Positions 45,081-54,311 of a DNA stretch of 64,000 bases are shown piece after piece. Every line of letters starts with the position of its first letter. The stretch's first letter is position 1. The DNA is from Microbacterium hydrocarbonoxydans. Its GTDB lineage: Bacteria; Actinomycetota; Actinomycetes; Actinomycetales; Microbacteriaceae. The stretch covers positions 3,658,001 to 3,722,000 of the forward strand of contig NZ_LR882982.1 in the NCBI RefSeq assembly GCF_904831005.1. Direction: 5' to 3'. Both the position numbers and the translations under genes were made by a program. A model generated the notes under the pieces. That model was not told where the DNA came from, searched no databases, and was given only the letters and a program-made list of their open reading frames with translations.

Positions 45081-45710
45081 ATGGAACTGGCGACGGGAAT
45101 GCGGCACGGTGCGATCGAGCTGCGTCTCGTGCGCCCGCGCGACGCTCGGGCCCTGCAGCAGGAGCTCCTCTCGAACCGGCAGTGGCTGCAGCCGTGGGAG
45201 GCGACCGTCCCGTACGGGTCGGTCTCGTTCGACATGCGTCTCAGCATCCGTCGTCTGCTGCAGCAGTACAAAGAGGGTGCCGGCTACCCGTTCGTCATGG
45301 AGTACGACGGCGAGATCGCGGGCCAGCTCAACGTCTGGGGCGTCGCGCGAGGTTCTCTGTGCTCGGCCACGATCGGGTACTGGGTGAGCGAGCGGTTCGC
45401 CGGCAAGGGGATCACTCCGACCGCGGTCGCCCTCGCGACCGACGCGTGCTTCACGGAGTATGCGCTGCACCGCATGGAGATCTGCATCCGGCCCGAGAAC
45501 GCGGCGAGCCTGCGCGTGGTGCAGAAGCTCGGCTTCCGCTACGAGGGGCTGCGCCGTCGGTACATCCACATCGACGGGGACTGGCGTGATCACTACGCGT
45601 TCGCGCTGACGCGAGAAGATGTGCCGCAGGGTGTGCTCGCGCGATGGGTGAGCGGACAGGTGCCGCCGGATGCTGCGACGATCCCGCCCGCGGACCGCAT
45701 GATCATCTGA
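45081..45710 (+). CDS. GNAT-family N-acetyltransferase (RimJ/RimL-like)
   Basis: A 209-residue acetyltransferase. The acetyl-CoA loop region is GYWVSERFAGKGITPTAVAL near residue 100, and the later MEICIRPENAASLRVVQKLGFRYEG is the hallmark of RimJ/RimL-type GNATs. These acetylate protein N-termini or small amines; the substrate here is unknown. It follows galU by 27 bp and is probably co-transcribed. Confidence 0.9.
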   Translation: MELATGMRHGAIELRLVRPRDARALQQELLSNRQWLQPWEATVPYGSVSFDMRLSIRRLLQQYKEGAGYPFVMEYDGEIAGQLNVWGVARGSLCSATIGYWVSERFAGKGITPTAVALATDACFTEYALHRMEICIRPENAASLRVVQKLGFRYEGLRRRYIHIDGDWRDHYAFALTREDVPQGVLARWVSGQVPPDAATIPPADRMII

Positions 45711-45778
45711 TCGTCGTCACGAGCAGAACTCGTCGCGACACGCGCTCGCGCAGAGCCTCGTCGCCGCCCGGGTTCCCG

Positions 45779-45784
45779 TACCGT
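45779..45784 (+). promoter_or_regulatory. -10 hexamer of a probable leaderless promoter
   Basis: TACCGT, then 7 nt, then ATG at 45792. The GTG at 45783 overlaps the hexamer and is therefore unlikely as a start. Confidence 0.45.
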
Positions 45785-45791
45785 GGGGGAC

Positions 45792-46637
45792 ATGGATGGG
45801 CCGGTGCTGAGCGGGGGAGTGATCGTGCTCGTCGCTGCGCTCCTGTGGATGCTCTATCTGTTGCCCTCGTGGCGCGGCCGGTTCCAGTACGACGCCGCCG
45901 AGCGCAACGCCGTCCGACTCAATCAGGCCCTCCGAGTGCTCGCCGAGACGAGCGAGACTCCCGATGAGGTGCGCCTCGAACTCAACGCTCGCACGGCACT
46001 CGCGCAGCAGAAGCTCGCGAAGCGCGTGCAGTCCGAGCGAGAGGCCGCAGAGCTCGAGGCACTGCGTCAGGAGCTCGCGGCGACCAGGGCCGACCCCGTG
46101 ATCCGCCAGGCGCGTGCGCGTCGTCGAGTGCGCGTCACCGCCACCTCTCTTTCTCTGATCGGACTCGCGATCGCCGGCCTCGGCGTATGGCAGCTGCTCG
46201 TCGCTCAGACTCAGCTGCTGATCTGGATCGGTGGTGCGTTGACCATCGGTGCGGCGATCGTGCTGCAGCGGATGGCTTCCGTCGCCTCGCGCGCGGCGCG
46301 TCGACCGGCGCAGGTGGCCGAGGCGCCGGCTCCGCGAATGGCACCTGCTCTGCACGATCAGGGACCGGCGACATGGACTCCCCGGCCGTTGCCCGAGCCG
46401 CTCATGTCGGTCGCGGGTTCTCGGGCGCAGGCCGCCCGTGCCGAGATCGAAGCGCAGGAAGAACGCCGCAAGGCGGCTCGTCTCGCAGAGCTCCGTGAGC
46501 GTGCCGAGCGGATGGCGCCGGATGCTCCGGTGCAGCTGCCGGCGGCATCGTCGCCGTACGCGCGCATGGGTTTCGTGGACGACGCCGAGATCGAGGCGCA
46601 CGTGCGCGATCTGCTCGCCAAGCGCGCCGCCGGATGA
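45792..46637 (+). CDS. Membrane protein with coiled-coil segments, unknown function
   Basis: A 281-residue protein. A transmembrane helix at about 8-24 (VIVLVAALLWMLYLL) is followed by a charged helical segment of about 80 residues. Two further transmembrane helices lie at about 117-160. A second Ala/Glu/Arg-rich helix (RAQAARAEIEAQEERRKAARLAELRERAERM) ends the protein. No catalytic motif is seen. Topologically it could link membrane and cytoskeletal or envelope proteins. tRNA-Ala follows. Confidence 0.8.
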   Translation: MDGPVLSGGVIVLVAALLWMLYLLPSWRGRFQYDAAERNAVRLNQALRVLAETSETPDEVRLELNARTALAQQKLAKRVQSEREAAELEALRQELAATRADPVIRQARARRRVRVTATSLSLIGLAIAGLGVWQLLVAQTQLLIWIGGALTIGAAIVLQRMASVASRAARRPAQVAEAPAPRMAPALHDQGPATWTPRPLPEPLMSVAGSRAQAARAEIEAQEERRKAARLAELRERAERMAPDAPVQLPAASSPYARMGFVDDAEIEAHVRDLLAKRAAG

Positions 46638-46679
46638 CGCAGGCACCTCGTCGAGCGTGATAACGTAGACGAGGTTCAC

Positions 46680-46752
46680 GGGCCTATGGCGCAGTTGGTA
46701 GCGCGCCTCGTTCGCATCGAGGAGGTCAGGGGTTCGAATCCCCTTAGGTCCA
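46680..46752 (+). tRNA. tRNA-Ala (anticodon CGC)
   Basis: A 73-nt cloverleaf. The acceptor gggccta pairs with taggtcc with one G-U pair. The anticodon stem cctcg/cgagg holds loop ttcgcat, anticodon CGC (codon GCG). The T-arm has GGTTCGAATCC. Discriminator A; CCA not encoded. Confidence 0.97.
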
Positions 46753-46758
46753 CACCGT

Positions 46759-46794
46759 GAGAAAGGCCCCGGGCTCGCGCCCGGGGCCTTTCTC
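46759..46794. terminator. Intrinsic terminator after tRNA-Ala, shared with the convergent OmpA gene
   Basis: A perfect 16-bp stem (gagaaaggccccgggc and complement) with a TCGC loop. The symmetric A/T-rich edges suit both directions. Confidence 0.9.
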
Positions 46795-46807
46795 GTCTCT
46801 CGGCCCG

Positions 46808-48040
46808 CTACAGGGCCGCGGGGATGAAGATCTCGACGCGACGGTTCAGCTGGCGACCGGCCGGGTTGTCGACACCGTCGATCTCGTTCGCAGCGACCGG
46901 CCGGCTCTCACCGAATCCCTCGGCGGTGAGGTTCGTCGCCACTCCACGGTCCTGCAGGCCGTCGACCACCGACGAGGCTCGCTGCTCTGACAGCACCTGG
47001 TTCTCGGCATCCGAGCCGATCGAGTCGGTGTGGCCGCTCACCTGAGCCTCGGCGATGTCGAGCGAGGTGAACACCTCGGCGACCGCGTCGAGTGTCGCTG
47101 CGGCGTCCGGTCGGATGTCGCTGCGGTCGAAGTCGAACAGCACCCCGTCTTCGAACGTGAGCGTCGTGCCGCACGAGGCCGCCGGTGCGAGAGCACCGAG
47201 CGGCGGGAAGACGCCGAGCTCGGGTACCGGCGGGAGCGGCTCGGCGTCGATCATCTCGTCGTCGACGAGCGCCGTGCCGTCACCGAAGTTCTGAATCGTG
47301 ATGTCGCCGTCTGTGTAGTTGCCGGATCCGTCGCCGAAGTTCTGGATGGTCACTTCGCCCGTGGTGTAGTTGCCGGATCCGTCGCCGAAGTTCTGGATGG
47401 TCACCTCGCCCGTGGTGTAGTTGCCCGATCCGTCGCCGAAGATCTGCACGGTGCGGGAGGCATCCGTGTAGTTGCCCGATCCGTCGCCGAAGTTCTGGAT
47501 CGTGACCGTGCCGTCGGTGTAGTTGCCCGATCCGTCGCCGAAGTTCTGGATCGTGACTCCGTTGATCGTCGAGTTGCCCGATCCGTCGCCGAAGTTCTGC
47601 ACCGACCCGTCAGGACCCGTGAACGTGCCTGAACCGTCGCCGTAGAGGTACGCGGTGCCGGTGCCCGAGACCACGGTGCCGTCTGCATCGCAGTGCGCGG
47701 GTGAAGCCGTGACACCCGGGATGTCGGCGAGGGCCTGGTTGACCTCGATCGTGAAGGCCGAGGCCGAGGTGTCGAGCAGCGCGAGGTCGGGCAGCACGAA
47801 GAGCGGAACGGGCGGGAACTGCCCGGGCTCGTAGCCCGCCACCGTGGCAGCCGATGCTACGGAGGTCGCTGACGCGGACGCTGACGGTGTCGGCTGCGCC
47901 GTGTCAGTCGAGGGGGCGGGCGGAGCAGGCGGCTCGGGAGCGCACCCGGCAAGAGCTGCGGTCAGTGCGAGGCCGAGCGCGGTGCCGGCGGTGTGGGCAC
48001 GGCGGCTGCGGCGCGATGTCACGGTCTGTGGCGAGTGCAT
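46808..48040 (-). CDS. OmpA-domain lipoprotein with 17-residue tandem repeats
   Basis: A 410-residue exported protein. A lipoprotein signal ends LTAALAGC (lipobox Cys33), and a Pro/Ser/Thr linker follows. A globular part at about 65-130 leads into eight 17-residue repeats (unit TIQNFGDGSGNYTDGTV) at about 130-260. The C-terminal OmpA peptidoglycan-binding domain has FDRSDIRPDAAATLDAVA and VSGHTDSIGSDAENQVLSEQRA. It would sit lipid-anchored in the membrane and grip the wall. The Gly/Asn/Asp-rich repeats look like a beta-solenoid. TACTCT-N6-ATG supports the start. Confidence 0.9.
   Translation of the reverse strand: MHSPQTVTSRRSRRAHTAGTALGLALTAALAGCAPEPPAPPAPSTDTAQPTPSASASATSVASAATVAGYEPGQFPPVPLFVLPDLALLDTSASAFTIEVNQALADIPGVTASPAHCDADGTVVSGTGTAYLYGDGSGTFTGPDGSVQNFGDGSGNSTINGVTIQNFGDGSGNYTDGTVTIQNFGDGSGNYTDASRTVQIFGDGSGNYTTGEVTIQNFGDGSGNYTTGEVTIQNFGDGSGNYTDGDITIQNFGDGTALVDDEMIDAEPLPPVPELGVFPPLGALAPAASCGTTLTFEDGVLFDFDRSDIRPDAAATLDAVAEVFTSLDIAEAQVSGHTDSIGSDAENQVLSEQRASSVVDGLQDRGVATNLTAEGFGESRPVAANEIDGVDNPAGRQLNRRVEIFIPAAL
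47274..47641 (-). repeat. Eight in-frame tandem repeats of 51 bp
   Basis: Units marked by GATCCGTCGCC or close variants on the plus strand start at 47274, 47325, 47376, 47427, 47478, 47529, 47580 and 47631, each exactly 51 bp apart. They encode the 17-residue repeat of the OmpA lipoprotein. The central units are nearly identical in DNA; the outer ones have drifted. Confidence 0.95.
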
Positions 48041-48046
48041 GCTCAC

Positions 48047-48052
48047 AGAGTA
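48047..48052 (-). promoter_or_regulatory. -10 hexamer of a probable leaderless promoter (OmpA lipoprotein)
   Basis: TACTCT on the minus strand, then 6 nt, then ATG at 48040. The GTG at 48046 would fall before the predicted transcription start. Confidence 0.5.
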
Positions 48053-48061
48053 GCGATGCGG

Positions 48062-48850
48062 TCAGCGGGCCACTCGTGATTCGAGCACCGCGGCGGTGTC
48101 GCGCACGGCATCCGCGAGCACCTGATCGTCGAGGTCGGAGCCCGCCCAGGTCACGGCGACGGCGGCCACCGGCCATCCGGTGTGATCGCGCAGGGCGGCT
48201 CCGACCGAGCGCAGGCCGTCGGCGACCTCGCTGTCTTCTGTCGCGTAGCCGCGCGCACGCACCTCACGCAGCACCTCGCGGAGCGCGCCGGGAGTGCGCG
48301 GACCGAGCCCCGTGCGATCGGGGAACGACGACGCGCTCGGGTAGAGCGCCCGCACCTGCTCGCGGGGGAGCGCGGCGAGCATGGCCCGCCCGGATGCCGT
48401 GAGGTGCGCGGGAAGCCGCACGCCGACATCCGTGACCAGTGCCGGGCGCCGGGGCGCGCGCTCCTCGACGATGTAGAGCACGTCACCACCGCTCATGACA
48501 GCGAGGTGGGCGCTCTCGCCCAGGCGGTCGGACAGCGCGGCGATCAGCGGCCTGCCCAGCCGCGCGAGCGGCTGCTGGCGCGAGTAGCCGCCGGCGAGCT
48601 CGAAGGCCGAGGTGCCGAGTCCCCAGCGTCGCTCTTCACGCAGATGCATCACGAAGCCGTGCGCGGCGAGAGTCGTCAGCAGGTGGTAGACGGTCGAGCG
48701 AGGAAGGGTGAGTTCTCGAGCGATCGCGGACGCGGCGACAGGGGCGGGCCGGCCTGCGAGGTAGCGGAGGATGCGCAGGGTCTGATCGGCAGCCGGCACC
48801 TGGGGCTCGCGGGGGGTCGGCGCGAAGCCATTGTCTGGAATCACAGACAC
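48062..48850 (-). CDS. IclR-family regulator of the hut operon
   Basis: A 262-residue IclR-type regulator. The N-terminal winged helix (AADQTLRILRYLAGRPAPVAASAIA, LPRSTVYHLLTTLAAHGFV) is followed by the effector domain (SAHLAVMSGGDVLYIVEERAP, LTASGRAMLAALP, YATEDSEVADGLRSVGAALRD). It is divergent from hutH, so control of histidine use is likely; the effector may be urocanate or histidine. The start is GTG at 48850, or possibly GTG at 48844. Confidence 0.9.
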   Translation of the reverse strand: MSVIPDNGFAPTPREPQVPAADQTLRILRYLAGRPAPVAASAIARELTLPRSTVYHLLTTLAAHGFVMHLREERRWGLGTSAFELAGGYSRQQPLARLGRPLIAALSDRLGESAHLAVMSGGDVLYIVEERAPRRPALVTDVGVRLPAHLTASGRAMLAALPREQVRALYPSASSFPDRTGLGPRTPGALREVLREVRARGYATEDSEVADGLRSVGAALRDHTGWPVAAVAVTWAGSDLDDQVLADAVRDTAAVLESRVAR

Positions 48851-48898
48851 AGCATGTCACGACCCCCTGCCGGACGGATGCTCCGAGGTGTGGAATCA
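48832..48898. promoter_or_regulatory. Operator candidates between the IclR gene and hutH
   Basis: TGTCTG-N6-CAGACA (48832-48849) is a perfect 6-6-6 inverted repeat over the regulator start. TGGAATCA occurs at 48836-48843 within it and again at 48891-48898, just before hutH. Two copies of one motif flanking a divergent pair is what autoregulation plus operon control would need. Confidence 0.5.
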
Positions 48899-48902
48899 AG
48901 AC

Positions 48903-50444
48903 ATGAGTGATCCGCACACCGTTCTCGTCGGCGCCTCCCCGCTGAGTCATGCCGACGTCGTAGCCGTCGCCCGCCACGGTGCCCGGGTCATCATCAGCCC
49001 CGACGCTCTGGCGCGGGTCGCCGAGACCCGCAGCGTGATCGACGGGCTCGCGGCAGACCCGCATCCGCACTACGGCGTCTCGACCGGGTTCGGCGCGCTC
49101 GCCACGACCTTCATCGCCCCCGATCGTCGTCTGCAGCTGCAGGCGAGCCTGATCCGCTCGCACGCCGCGGGGACGGGGGCTGAGGTCGAGGCCGAGGTGG
49201 TGCGCGGCCTGCAGCTGCTGCGCCTTCAGACGCTCGCATCCGGTCGCACGGGCGTGCGCCCGATCGTCGTCGAGACCTATGCCGCGCTGCTCAACGCCGC
49301 CATCGTGCCGGTGGTGCGCGAGTACGGGTCGCTCGGCTGCTCGGGCGACCTCGCCCCGCTCGCTCACATCGCGCTCGCCTCGATGGGTGAGGGAGATGTC
49401 CGCGACGCGTCGGGCGCGCTGGTGCCGGCAGCCGAGGCGCTGGCCGCGGCCGGCATCGCGCCCCTCACCTTGGTCGAGAAGGAAGGGCTCGCGCTCATCA
49501 ACGGCACGGACGGCATGCTCGGGATGCTCGTGCTCGCCCTGCATGATCTCGAGGCACTGCTGCTGACGGCCGATGTCGCCGCCGCCATGTCGGTCGAGTC
49601 CCAGCTCGGGACGGACGCCGTGTTCGCCGCGGATCTGATGGCGCTGCGCGCGCAGTCGGGGCAGGCCGAGTCCGCGGCGAACCTGCGTGCGTTCCTGCAC
49701 GACTCACCGATCGTGCACAGCCACAAGGGGCCGGAGGACGGCCGGGTGCAGGATGCCTATTCGCTGCGCTGCTCGCCCCAGGTGCATGGGGCGGCGCGCG
49801 ACACGATGACGCACGCGGCGATGATCGCCGACCGTGAGCTCGCCAGCGTGATCGACAACCCCGTCATCACGCTTGACGGGCGCATCGAATCGAACGGCAA
49901 CTTCCACGGTGCGCCGGTCGCCGCGGTGCTCGACTTCCTCGCGATCTCGATCGCCGACGTCGCCTCGGTGTCGGAACGCCGCACCGACCGCGCGCTCGAC
50001 CCCGCGCGCAGCCACGGACTGCCGCCCTTCCTGGCGGACGAGGTGGGCGTCGACTCCGGTCTCATGATCGCGCAGTACGCTGCGGCCGGCATCGTCTCCG
50101 AGCTCAAGCGGCTGGCCATGCCTGCATCCGTGGACTCGATCCCGTCGTCGGCCATGCAGGAGGACCACGTGTCGATGGGGTGGGCGGCCGCCCGCAAGCT
50201 CCGTCGTGCGATCGACGGTCTCGGCCGCGTGCTCGCGATCGAGATCCTCACGGGTGCTCGCGCGCTCGACCTGCGATCGCCGCTCGCACCCGGACCCGCC
50301 ACAGGGGCTGTCCGCGATCTCGTGCGCACCGTCGCGCAGGGTCCGGGACCCGATCGATTCCTCTCACCCGACATCGAAGCCGTGACCGCGCTCGTGCAGT
50401 CCGGCGCCGTCGCCCGCATCGCAAAGGAGCACGCGCATGACTGA
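48903..50444 (+). CDS. hutH: Histidine ammonia-lyase
   Basis: A 513-residue HAL that deaminates histidine to urocanate. The prosthetic MIO group forms from the triad in [14 protein letters not shown]: here Cys146-Ser147-Gly148, where the classic triad is Ala-Ser-Gly. Other landmarks are [11 protein letters not shown], the [10 protein letters not shown] segment and QEDHVSMG near the C-terminus. First of four overlapping hut genes. An in-frame start further upstream exists, but the ATG at 48903 fits the family length. Confidence 0.95.
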   Translation: MSDPHTVLVGASPLSHADVVAVARHGARVIISPDALARVAETRSVIDGLAADPHPHYGVSTGFGALATTFIAPDRRLQLQASLIRSHAAGTGAEVEAEVVRGLQLLRLQTLASGRTGVRPIVVETYAALLNAAIVPVVREYGSLGCSGDLAPLAHIALASMGEGDVRDASGALVPAAEALAAAGIAPLTLVEKEGLALINGTDGMLGMLVLALHDLEALLLTADVAAAMSVESQLGTDAVFAADLMALRAQSGQAESAANLRAFLHDSPIVHSHKGPEDGRVQDAYSLRCSPQVHGAARDTMTHAAMIADRELASVIDNPVITLDGRIESNGNFHGAPVAAVLDFLAISIADVASVSERRTDRALDPARSHGLPPFLADEVGVDSGLMIAQYAAAGIVSELKRLAMPASVDSIPSSAMQEDHVSMGWAAARKLRRAIDGLGRVLAIEILTGARALDLRSPLAPGPATGAVRDLVRTVAQGPGPDRFLSPDIEAVTALVQSGAVARIAKEHAHD

Positions 50445-52092
50445 CACGACTTCCCGGATCGTCCGCGCCGATCGCGGCAATCAGCGCACGGCCAAGAGCT
50501 GGGGTGCGGAGGCTGCGAAGCGCATGCTGATGAACAACCTCGATCCCGAGGTCGCGGAGCACCCCGAAGACCTCGTCGTCTACGGAGGCACGGGCAAGGC
50601 CGCGCGCAGCTGGGAGGCGTACGACGCGATCGTGCGCACCCTCGACGAGCTCGAGCCCGATGAGACGCTGCTCGTGCAGTCGGGCAAGCCGGTGGGCGTC
50701 TTCCGCACGCACGAATGGGCGCCGCGGGTGCTGATCGCCAACTCGAACCTCGTGGGGGACTGGGCGAACTGGCCCGAATTCCGCAAGCTCGAAGAGCTCG
50801 GCCTCATCATGTACGGACAGATGACCGCAGGGTCGTGGATCTACATCGGCACCCAGGGCATCCTGCAGGGCACATACGAGACGTTCTCGGCGGTGGCGCG
50901 GTCGCTCGGCAGGGACTCGCTGAAGGGCACCCTCACGCTCACCGGAGGTGCGGGAGGCATGGGTGGCGCGCAGCCGCTCGCCGTCACACTCAACGACGGT
51001 GCCGTGCTGATCGTCGACGTCGACGAATCACGCCTCGCCCGACGTGTGGAGCACGGCTACCTCGACGAGTACACGACCGATCTCGATGCCGCGGTCGCCC
51101 GAGCCGTCGCGGCGAAGGATGCCGGAGAGGCGCTCTCTGTCGGGGTCGTCGGCAACGCCGCCGAGGTGTTCCCCGAGTTGTTGCGCCGCGGCGTGCCGAT
51201 CGACATCGTCACGGATCAGACCAGCGCGCACGACCCGCTCGCGTACCTGCCGGTCGGCGTCGCCGTGGCCGACTGGAAGGCCGAAGCCGAACGCGACGCC
51301 GAGGAGTTCACACGACGCTCGCGCGAGTCGATGGCGCAGCATGTCGCCGCGATGGTGGCGTTCCAGGATGCCGGAGCGGCGGTCTTCGACTACGGGAACT
51401 CGATCCGGGCCGAAGCGCAACTGGGAGGTTTCGATCGCGCCTTCGAGTTCCCGGGCTTCGTGCCGGCGTACATCCGACCCCAGTTCGAGGAGGGGCGCGG
51501 CCCCTTCCGCTGGGCGGCACTGTCGGGCGACCCTGAGGACATCTACAAGACCGATCGCGCGATCGCGGAGCTCTTCCCCCACGACAGGGCGCTGCACCGC
51601 TGGCTCGAGAAGGCGGGGGAGAAGGTGCACTTCGAGGGGTTGCCCGCGCGCATCTGCTGGCTCGGATACAAGGAGCGCCACCTGGCGGGTCTCAAGTTCA
51701 ACGAGATGGTGGCCTCGGGTGAGCTGGCCGCGCCGATCGTGATCGGTCGCGACCACCTCGACTCCGGCTCGGTCGCCTCGCCCTACCGCGAGACCGAGGC
51801 CATGAAGGACGGCTCTGACGCGATCGCGGACTGGCCGCTGCTGAACGCGCTGCTCAACACGGCATCGGGCGCGTCGTGGGTGTCGCTGCACCACGGCGGA
51901 GGAGTGGGTATCGGGCGCTCGATCCATGCGGGACAGGTGACGGTCGCAGACGGATCGGCGCTCGCCGCAGAGAAGCTCGAGCGGGTGCTCACCAACGACC
52001 CGGGCACCGGCGTCATGCGCCATGTGGACGCAGGCTATGAGCATGCGCGCGACGTCGCTCGCGAGCGTGGCCTGAAGGTGCCGATGCTGTGA
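50437..52092 (+). CDS. hutU: Urocanate hydratase
   Basis: A 551-residue urocanase that converts urocanate to imidazolonepropionate using tightly bound NAD. Conserved blocks include [18 protein letters not shown], the dinucleotide site [18 protein letters not shown] near residue 170, and late [15 protein letters not shown]. The ATG lies inside the last 8 bp of hutH, so translation is coupled. Confidence 0.96.
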   Translation: MTDTTSRIVRADRGNQRTAKSWGAEAAKRMLMNNLDPEVAEHPEDLVVYGGTGKAARSWEAYDAIVRTLDELEPDETLLVQSGKPVGVFRTHEWAPRVLIANSNLVGDWANWPEFRKLEELGLIMYGQMTAGSWIYIGTQGILQGTYETFSAVARSLGRDSLKGTLTLTGGAGGMGGAQPLAVTLNDGAVLIVDVDESRLARRVEHGYLDEYTTDLDAAVARAVAAKDAGEALSVGVVGNAAEVFPELLRRGVPIDIVTDQTSAHDPLAYLPVGVAVADWKAEAERDAEEFTRRSRESMAQHVAAMVAFQDAGAAVFDYGNSIRAEAQLGGFDRAFEFPGFVPAYIRPQFEEGRGPFRWAALSGDPEDIYKTDRAIAELFPHDRALHRWLEKAGEKVHFEGLPARICWLGYKERHLAGLKFNEMVASGELAAPIVIGRDHLDSGSVASPYRETEAMKDGSDAIADWPLLNALLNTASGASWVSLHHGGGVGIGRSIHAGQVTVADGSALAAEKLERVLTNDPGTGVMRHVDAGYEHARDVARERGLKVPML

Positions 52093-53303
52093 GCACCGTG
52101 CTGATCACCCACATCGGCGAGCTGACGACGAACGTCCGCTCGCTCGACGGAGACCGGTGCGGAACGCTCCACGACGCCGCCGTGCTGATCCAGGGCGGAC
52201 GGATCGCGTGGGTCGGATCCGCCCTCGACGCGCCGTCCGCCGACGAGACCGTCGACGCCGACGGTCACGCCGTGATCCCCGGGTTCGTCGACAGCCACAG
52301 CCACCTGGTGTTCGGCGGAGATCGTGCCGCCGAGTTCGAGGCGCGCATGGCGGGTCAGAAGTATGCCGCCGGCGGCATCCGTTCGACCGTCGCCGCGACC
52401 AGGGCCGCGACGGATGACGAGCTGCGCGCCCGCCTGCGCGGATTCCTCGACGAGATGGTGTCTCAGGGCACGACGACTGTGGAGATCAAGAGCGGCTACG
52501 GGCTGAGCGTCGCCGACGAGGAGCGCCTCGTGCGTCTGGCCGCCGAGGTCACCTCGGAGGTGACGTTCCTGGGAGCGCACGTGGTTCCGGCGGAGTACGC
52601 CGACAGGCCTGACGACTACGTCGACCTCGTGATCGGCCCGATGCTCGACGCGTGCTCTGCGTACTCGAAGTGGATCGACGTGTTCTGCGAGAGCGGCGCT
52701 TTCACCGTCGAGCAGTCTCGGCGGGTTCTCGAGGCCGGGGTCGCGAAGGGGCTGCAGCCGCGCGTGCACGCGAGCCAGCTGGGCTCCGGCGACGGGGTGC
52801 GTCTCGCGGTCGAGCTCGGAGCGGCATCCGTCGATCACGGCACATATCTGACCGAGGCCGATGTCGAGGCGCTCGCAGCATCCGACACCGTGCTCACCCT
52901 GCTGCCGGGGGTGGAGTTCTCGACACGGCAGCCGTACCCCGATGCGCGTCGTCTGATCGACGCGGGTGCCACGGTGGCGATCGCGTGCGACACGAATCCG
53001 GGCTCGAGCTTCACCTCGTCGATGCCCTTCTGCATCGCGGTCGCGGTGCGTGACATGGGCATGACACCTGCGGAGGCGGTGTGGGCGGCGACGGCCGGCG
53101 GCGCTCGTGCGCTGCGACGAGACGACATCGGAGTGGTCGAGGCGGGGGCGCGTGCCGACCTCGTGCTGCTGAAGGCGACCACGCGCATTCATCTCGCGTA
53201 TCGGCCGGGAGTGCCCCTCGTGCAGCGGGTGTGGAAGGACGGCGTCGTGGTGCACGACGCACCGGCGACCGGAATGGAGGATCATGGCTCTCTCACACGA
53301 TGA
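52089..53303 (+). CDS. hutI: Imidazolonepropionase
   Basis: A 404-residue metal-dependent amidohydrolase that opens the imidazolone ring to N-formimidoylglutamate. The metal-binding [20 protein letters not shown] lies near residue 71. [16 protein letters not shown] [14 protein letters not shown] and [15 protein letters not shown] are typical of HutI. It overlaps hutU by 4 nt with a GTG start. Confidence 0.96.
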   Translation: MSTVLITHIGELTTNVRSLDGDRCGTLHDAAVLIQGGRIAWVGSALDAPSADETVDADGHAVIPGFVDSHSHLVFGGDRAAEFEARMAGQKYAAGGIRSTVAATRAATDDELRARLRGFLDEMVSQGTTTVEIKSGYGLSVADEERLVRLAAEVTSEVTFLGAHVVPAEYADRPDDYVDLVIGPMLDACSAYSKWIDVFCESGAFTVEQSRRVLEAGVAKGLQPRVHASQLGSGDGVRLAVELGAASVDHGTYLTEADVEALAASDTVLTLLPGVEFSTRQPYPDARRLIDAGATVAIACDTNPGSSFTSSMPFCIAVAVRDMGMTPAEAVWAATAGGARALRRDDIGVVEAGARADLVLLKATTRIHLAYRPGVPLVQRVWKDGVVVHDAPATGMEDHGSLTR

Positions 53304-54189
53304 CCTGTGGCCGCGTGCGGGATCGTGGTCCCCTGTCCAGGGCAGGGACGACGCGGATGCCGTGCTCCTGGGCGTGCCGACGTGGCGCACCTCGCTCTCA
53401 CCGACCGGCGCTCACGCGACGCCCGCGGCGATCCGCGACGCTGTGACCCGCTACAGCGCCACGGTCATGGGTCCTCCCGTGATCGATCTCGCTGAAGCGC
53501 TGCGGGTGCTCGACGCCGGCGACATCTCGGAGCCCGACGGTGACGACGGCATCGCCTCGACGGTCGCGCGGGTGCGCGAGCTGGCGGATGCCGCCCGTCT
53601 GGTGATCGCCCTCGGTGGCGACAACGCCCTGACCTATCCGGTGGCGAGAGGAGCCCGCGCCACCGGGCTGATCACGATCGACGCGCATCTCGACCTGCGC
53701 GACGGGGTGTCGAACGGATCGCCGGTGCGGCGGCTCGTCGAAGACGCTCCCGAGGGCGAGCGGATCGACCCGACGCGGATCGTTCAGATCGGCATCGCCG
53801 ACTTCGCGAACTCCGCGGCCTACGCCGCCCGCGCCGCGGACTGGGGCATCCGCGTCATCACCCTCGACGAGGTGCGGCGCCGAGGGATCCCGGATGTCGT
53901 GGCCGAGGCTGCACGCATCGCGGGATCGGGTGCCGCTGCCCGCATCCATCTCGACGTCGATGTCGACGCCGCCGACCGCTCTGCGGCTCCCGGATGCCCG
54001 GCGAGCGTGCCCGGCGGTCTCACCGCGGGGGAGCTCCGGGCACTCGTGCGCGCGATCGTCACCGACCCGCGCGTGGTCAGCGCCGACATCGCCGAGGTCG
54101 ACGCCACGGCCGACACGGAAGACATGCGCACGGTGCGGCTCGCCGCCCTGTGCGTGCTGGAGATGCTGGCAGCCCTCGCCACGCGGTGA
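53284..54189 (+). CDS. hutG: Formimidoylglutamase (arginase family)
   Basis: A 301-residue ureohydrolase-fold protein. It probably splits formimidoylglutamate into glutamate and formamide, completing the hut route. Metal motifs are [12 protein letters not shown] and [16 protein letters not shown]. The first metal motif reads LGGDNAL, with Asn where arginases have His. It starts within the last 20 bp of hutI, with GGAGG 3-4 nt before the ATG. The assignment rests on fold plus position; an agmatinase-type activity cannot be excluded. Confidence 0.88.
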   Translation: MALSHDDLWPRAGSWSPVQGRDDADAVLLGVPTWRTSLSPTGAHATPAAIRDAVTRYSATVMGPPVIDLAEALRVLDAGDISEPDGDDGIASTVARVRELADAARLVIALGGDNALTYPVARGARATGLITIDAHLDLRDGVSNGSPVRRLVEDAPEGERIDPTRIVQIGIADFANSAAYAARAADWGIRVITLDEVRRRGIPDVVAEAARIAGSGAAARIHLDVDVDAADRSAAPGCPASVPGGLTAGELRALVRAIVTDPRVVSADIAEVDATADTEDMRTVRLAALCVLEMLAALATR

Positions 54190-54311
54190 CGCTCGCACCT
54201 CGTCGACCCGGTTCGCACCACCCGCACGCGACACGTCGGCCCCGCCGCACGGTTGCCCGAGCGGCGATGTCTACGCTGGGAGGATCCGCCGAGACCCCGA
54301 AAGGCTCATCG

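Noticed and set aside
47274..47641. Regular 51-bp repeats considered as a CRISPR array
   Set aside because: There are no unique spacers, the units are contiguous and in frame, and they encode 17-residue protein repeats.
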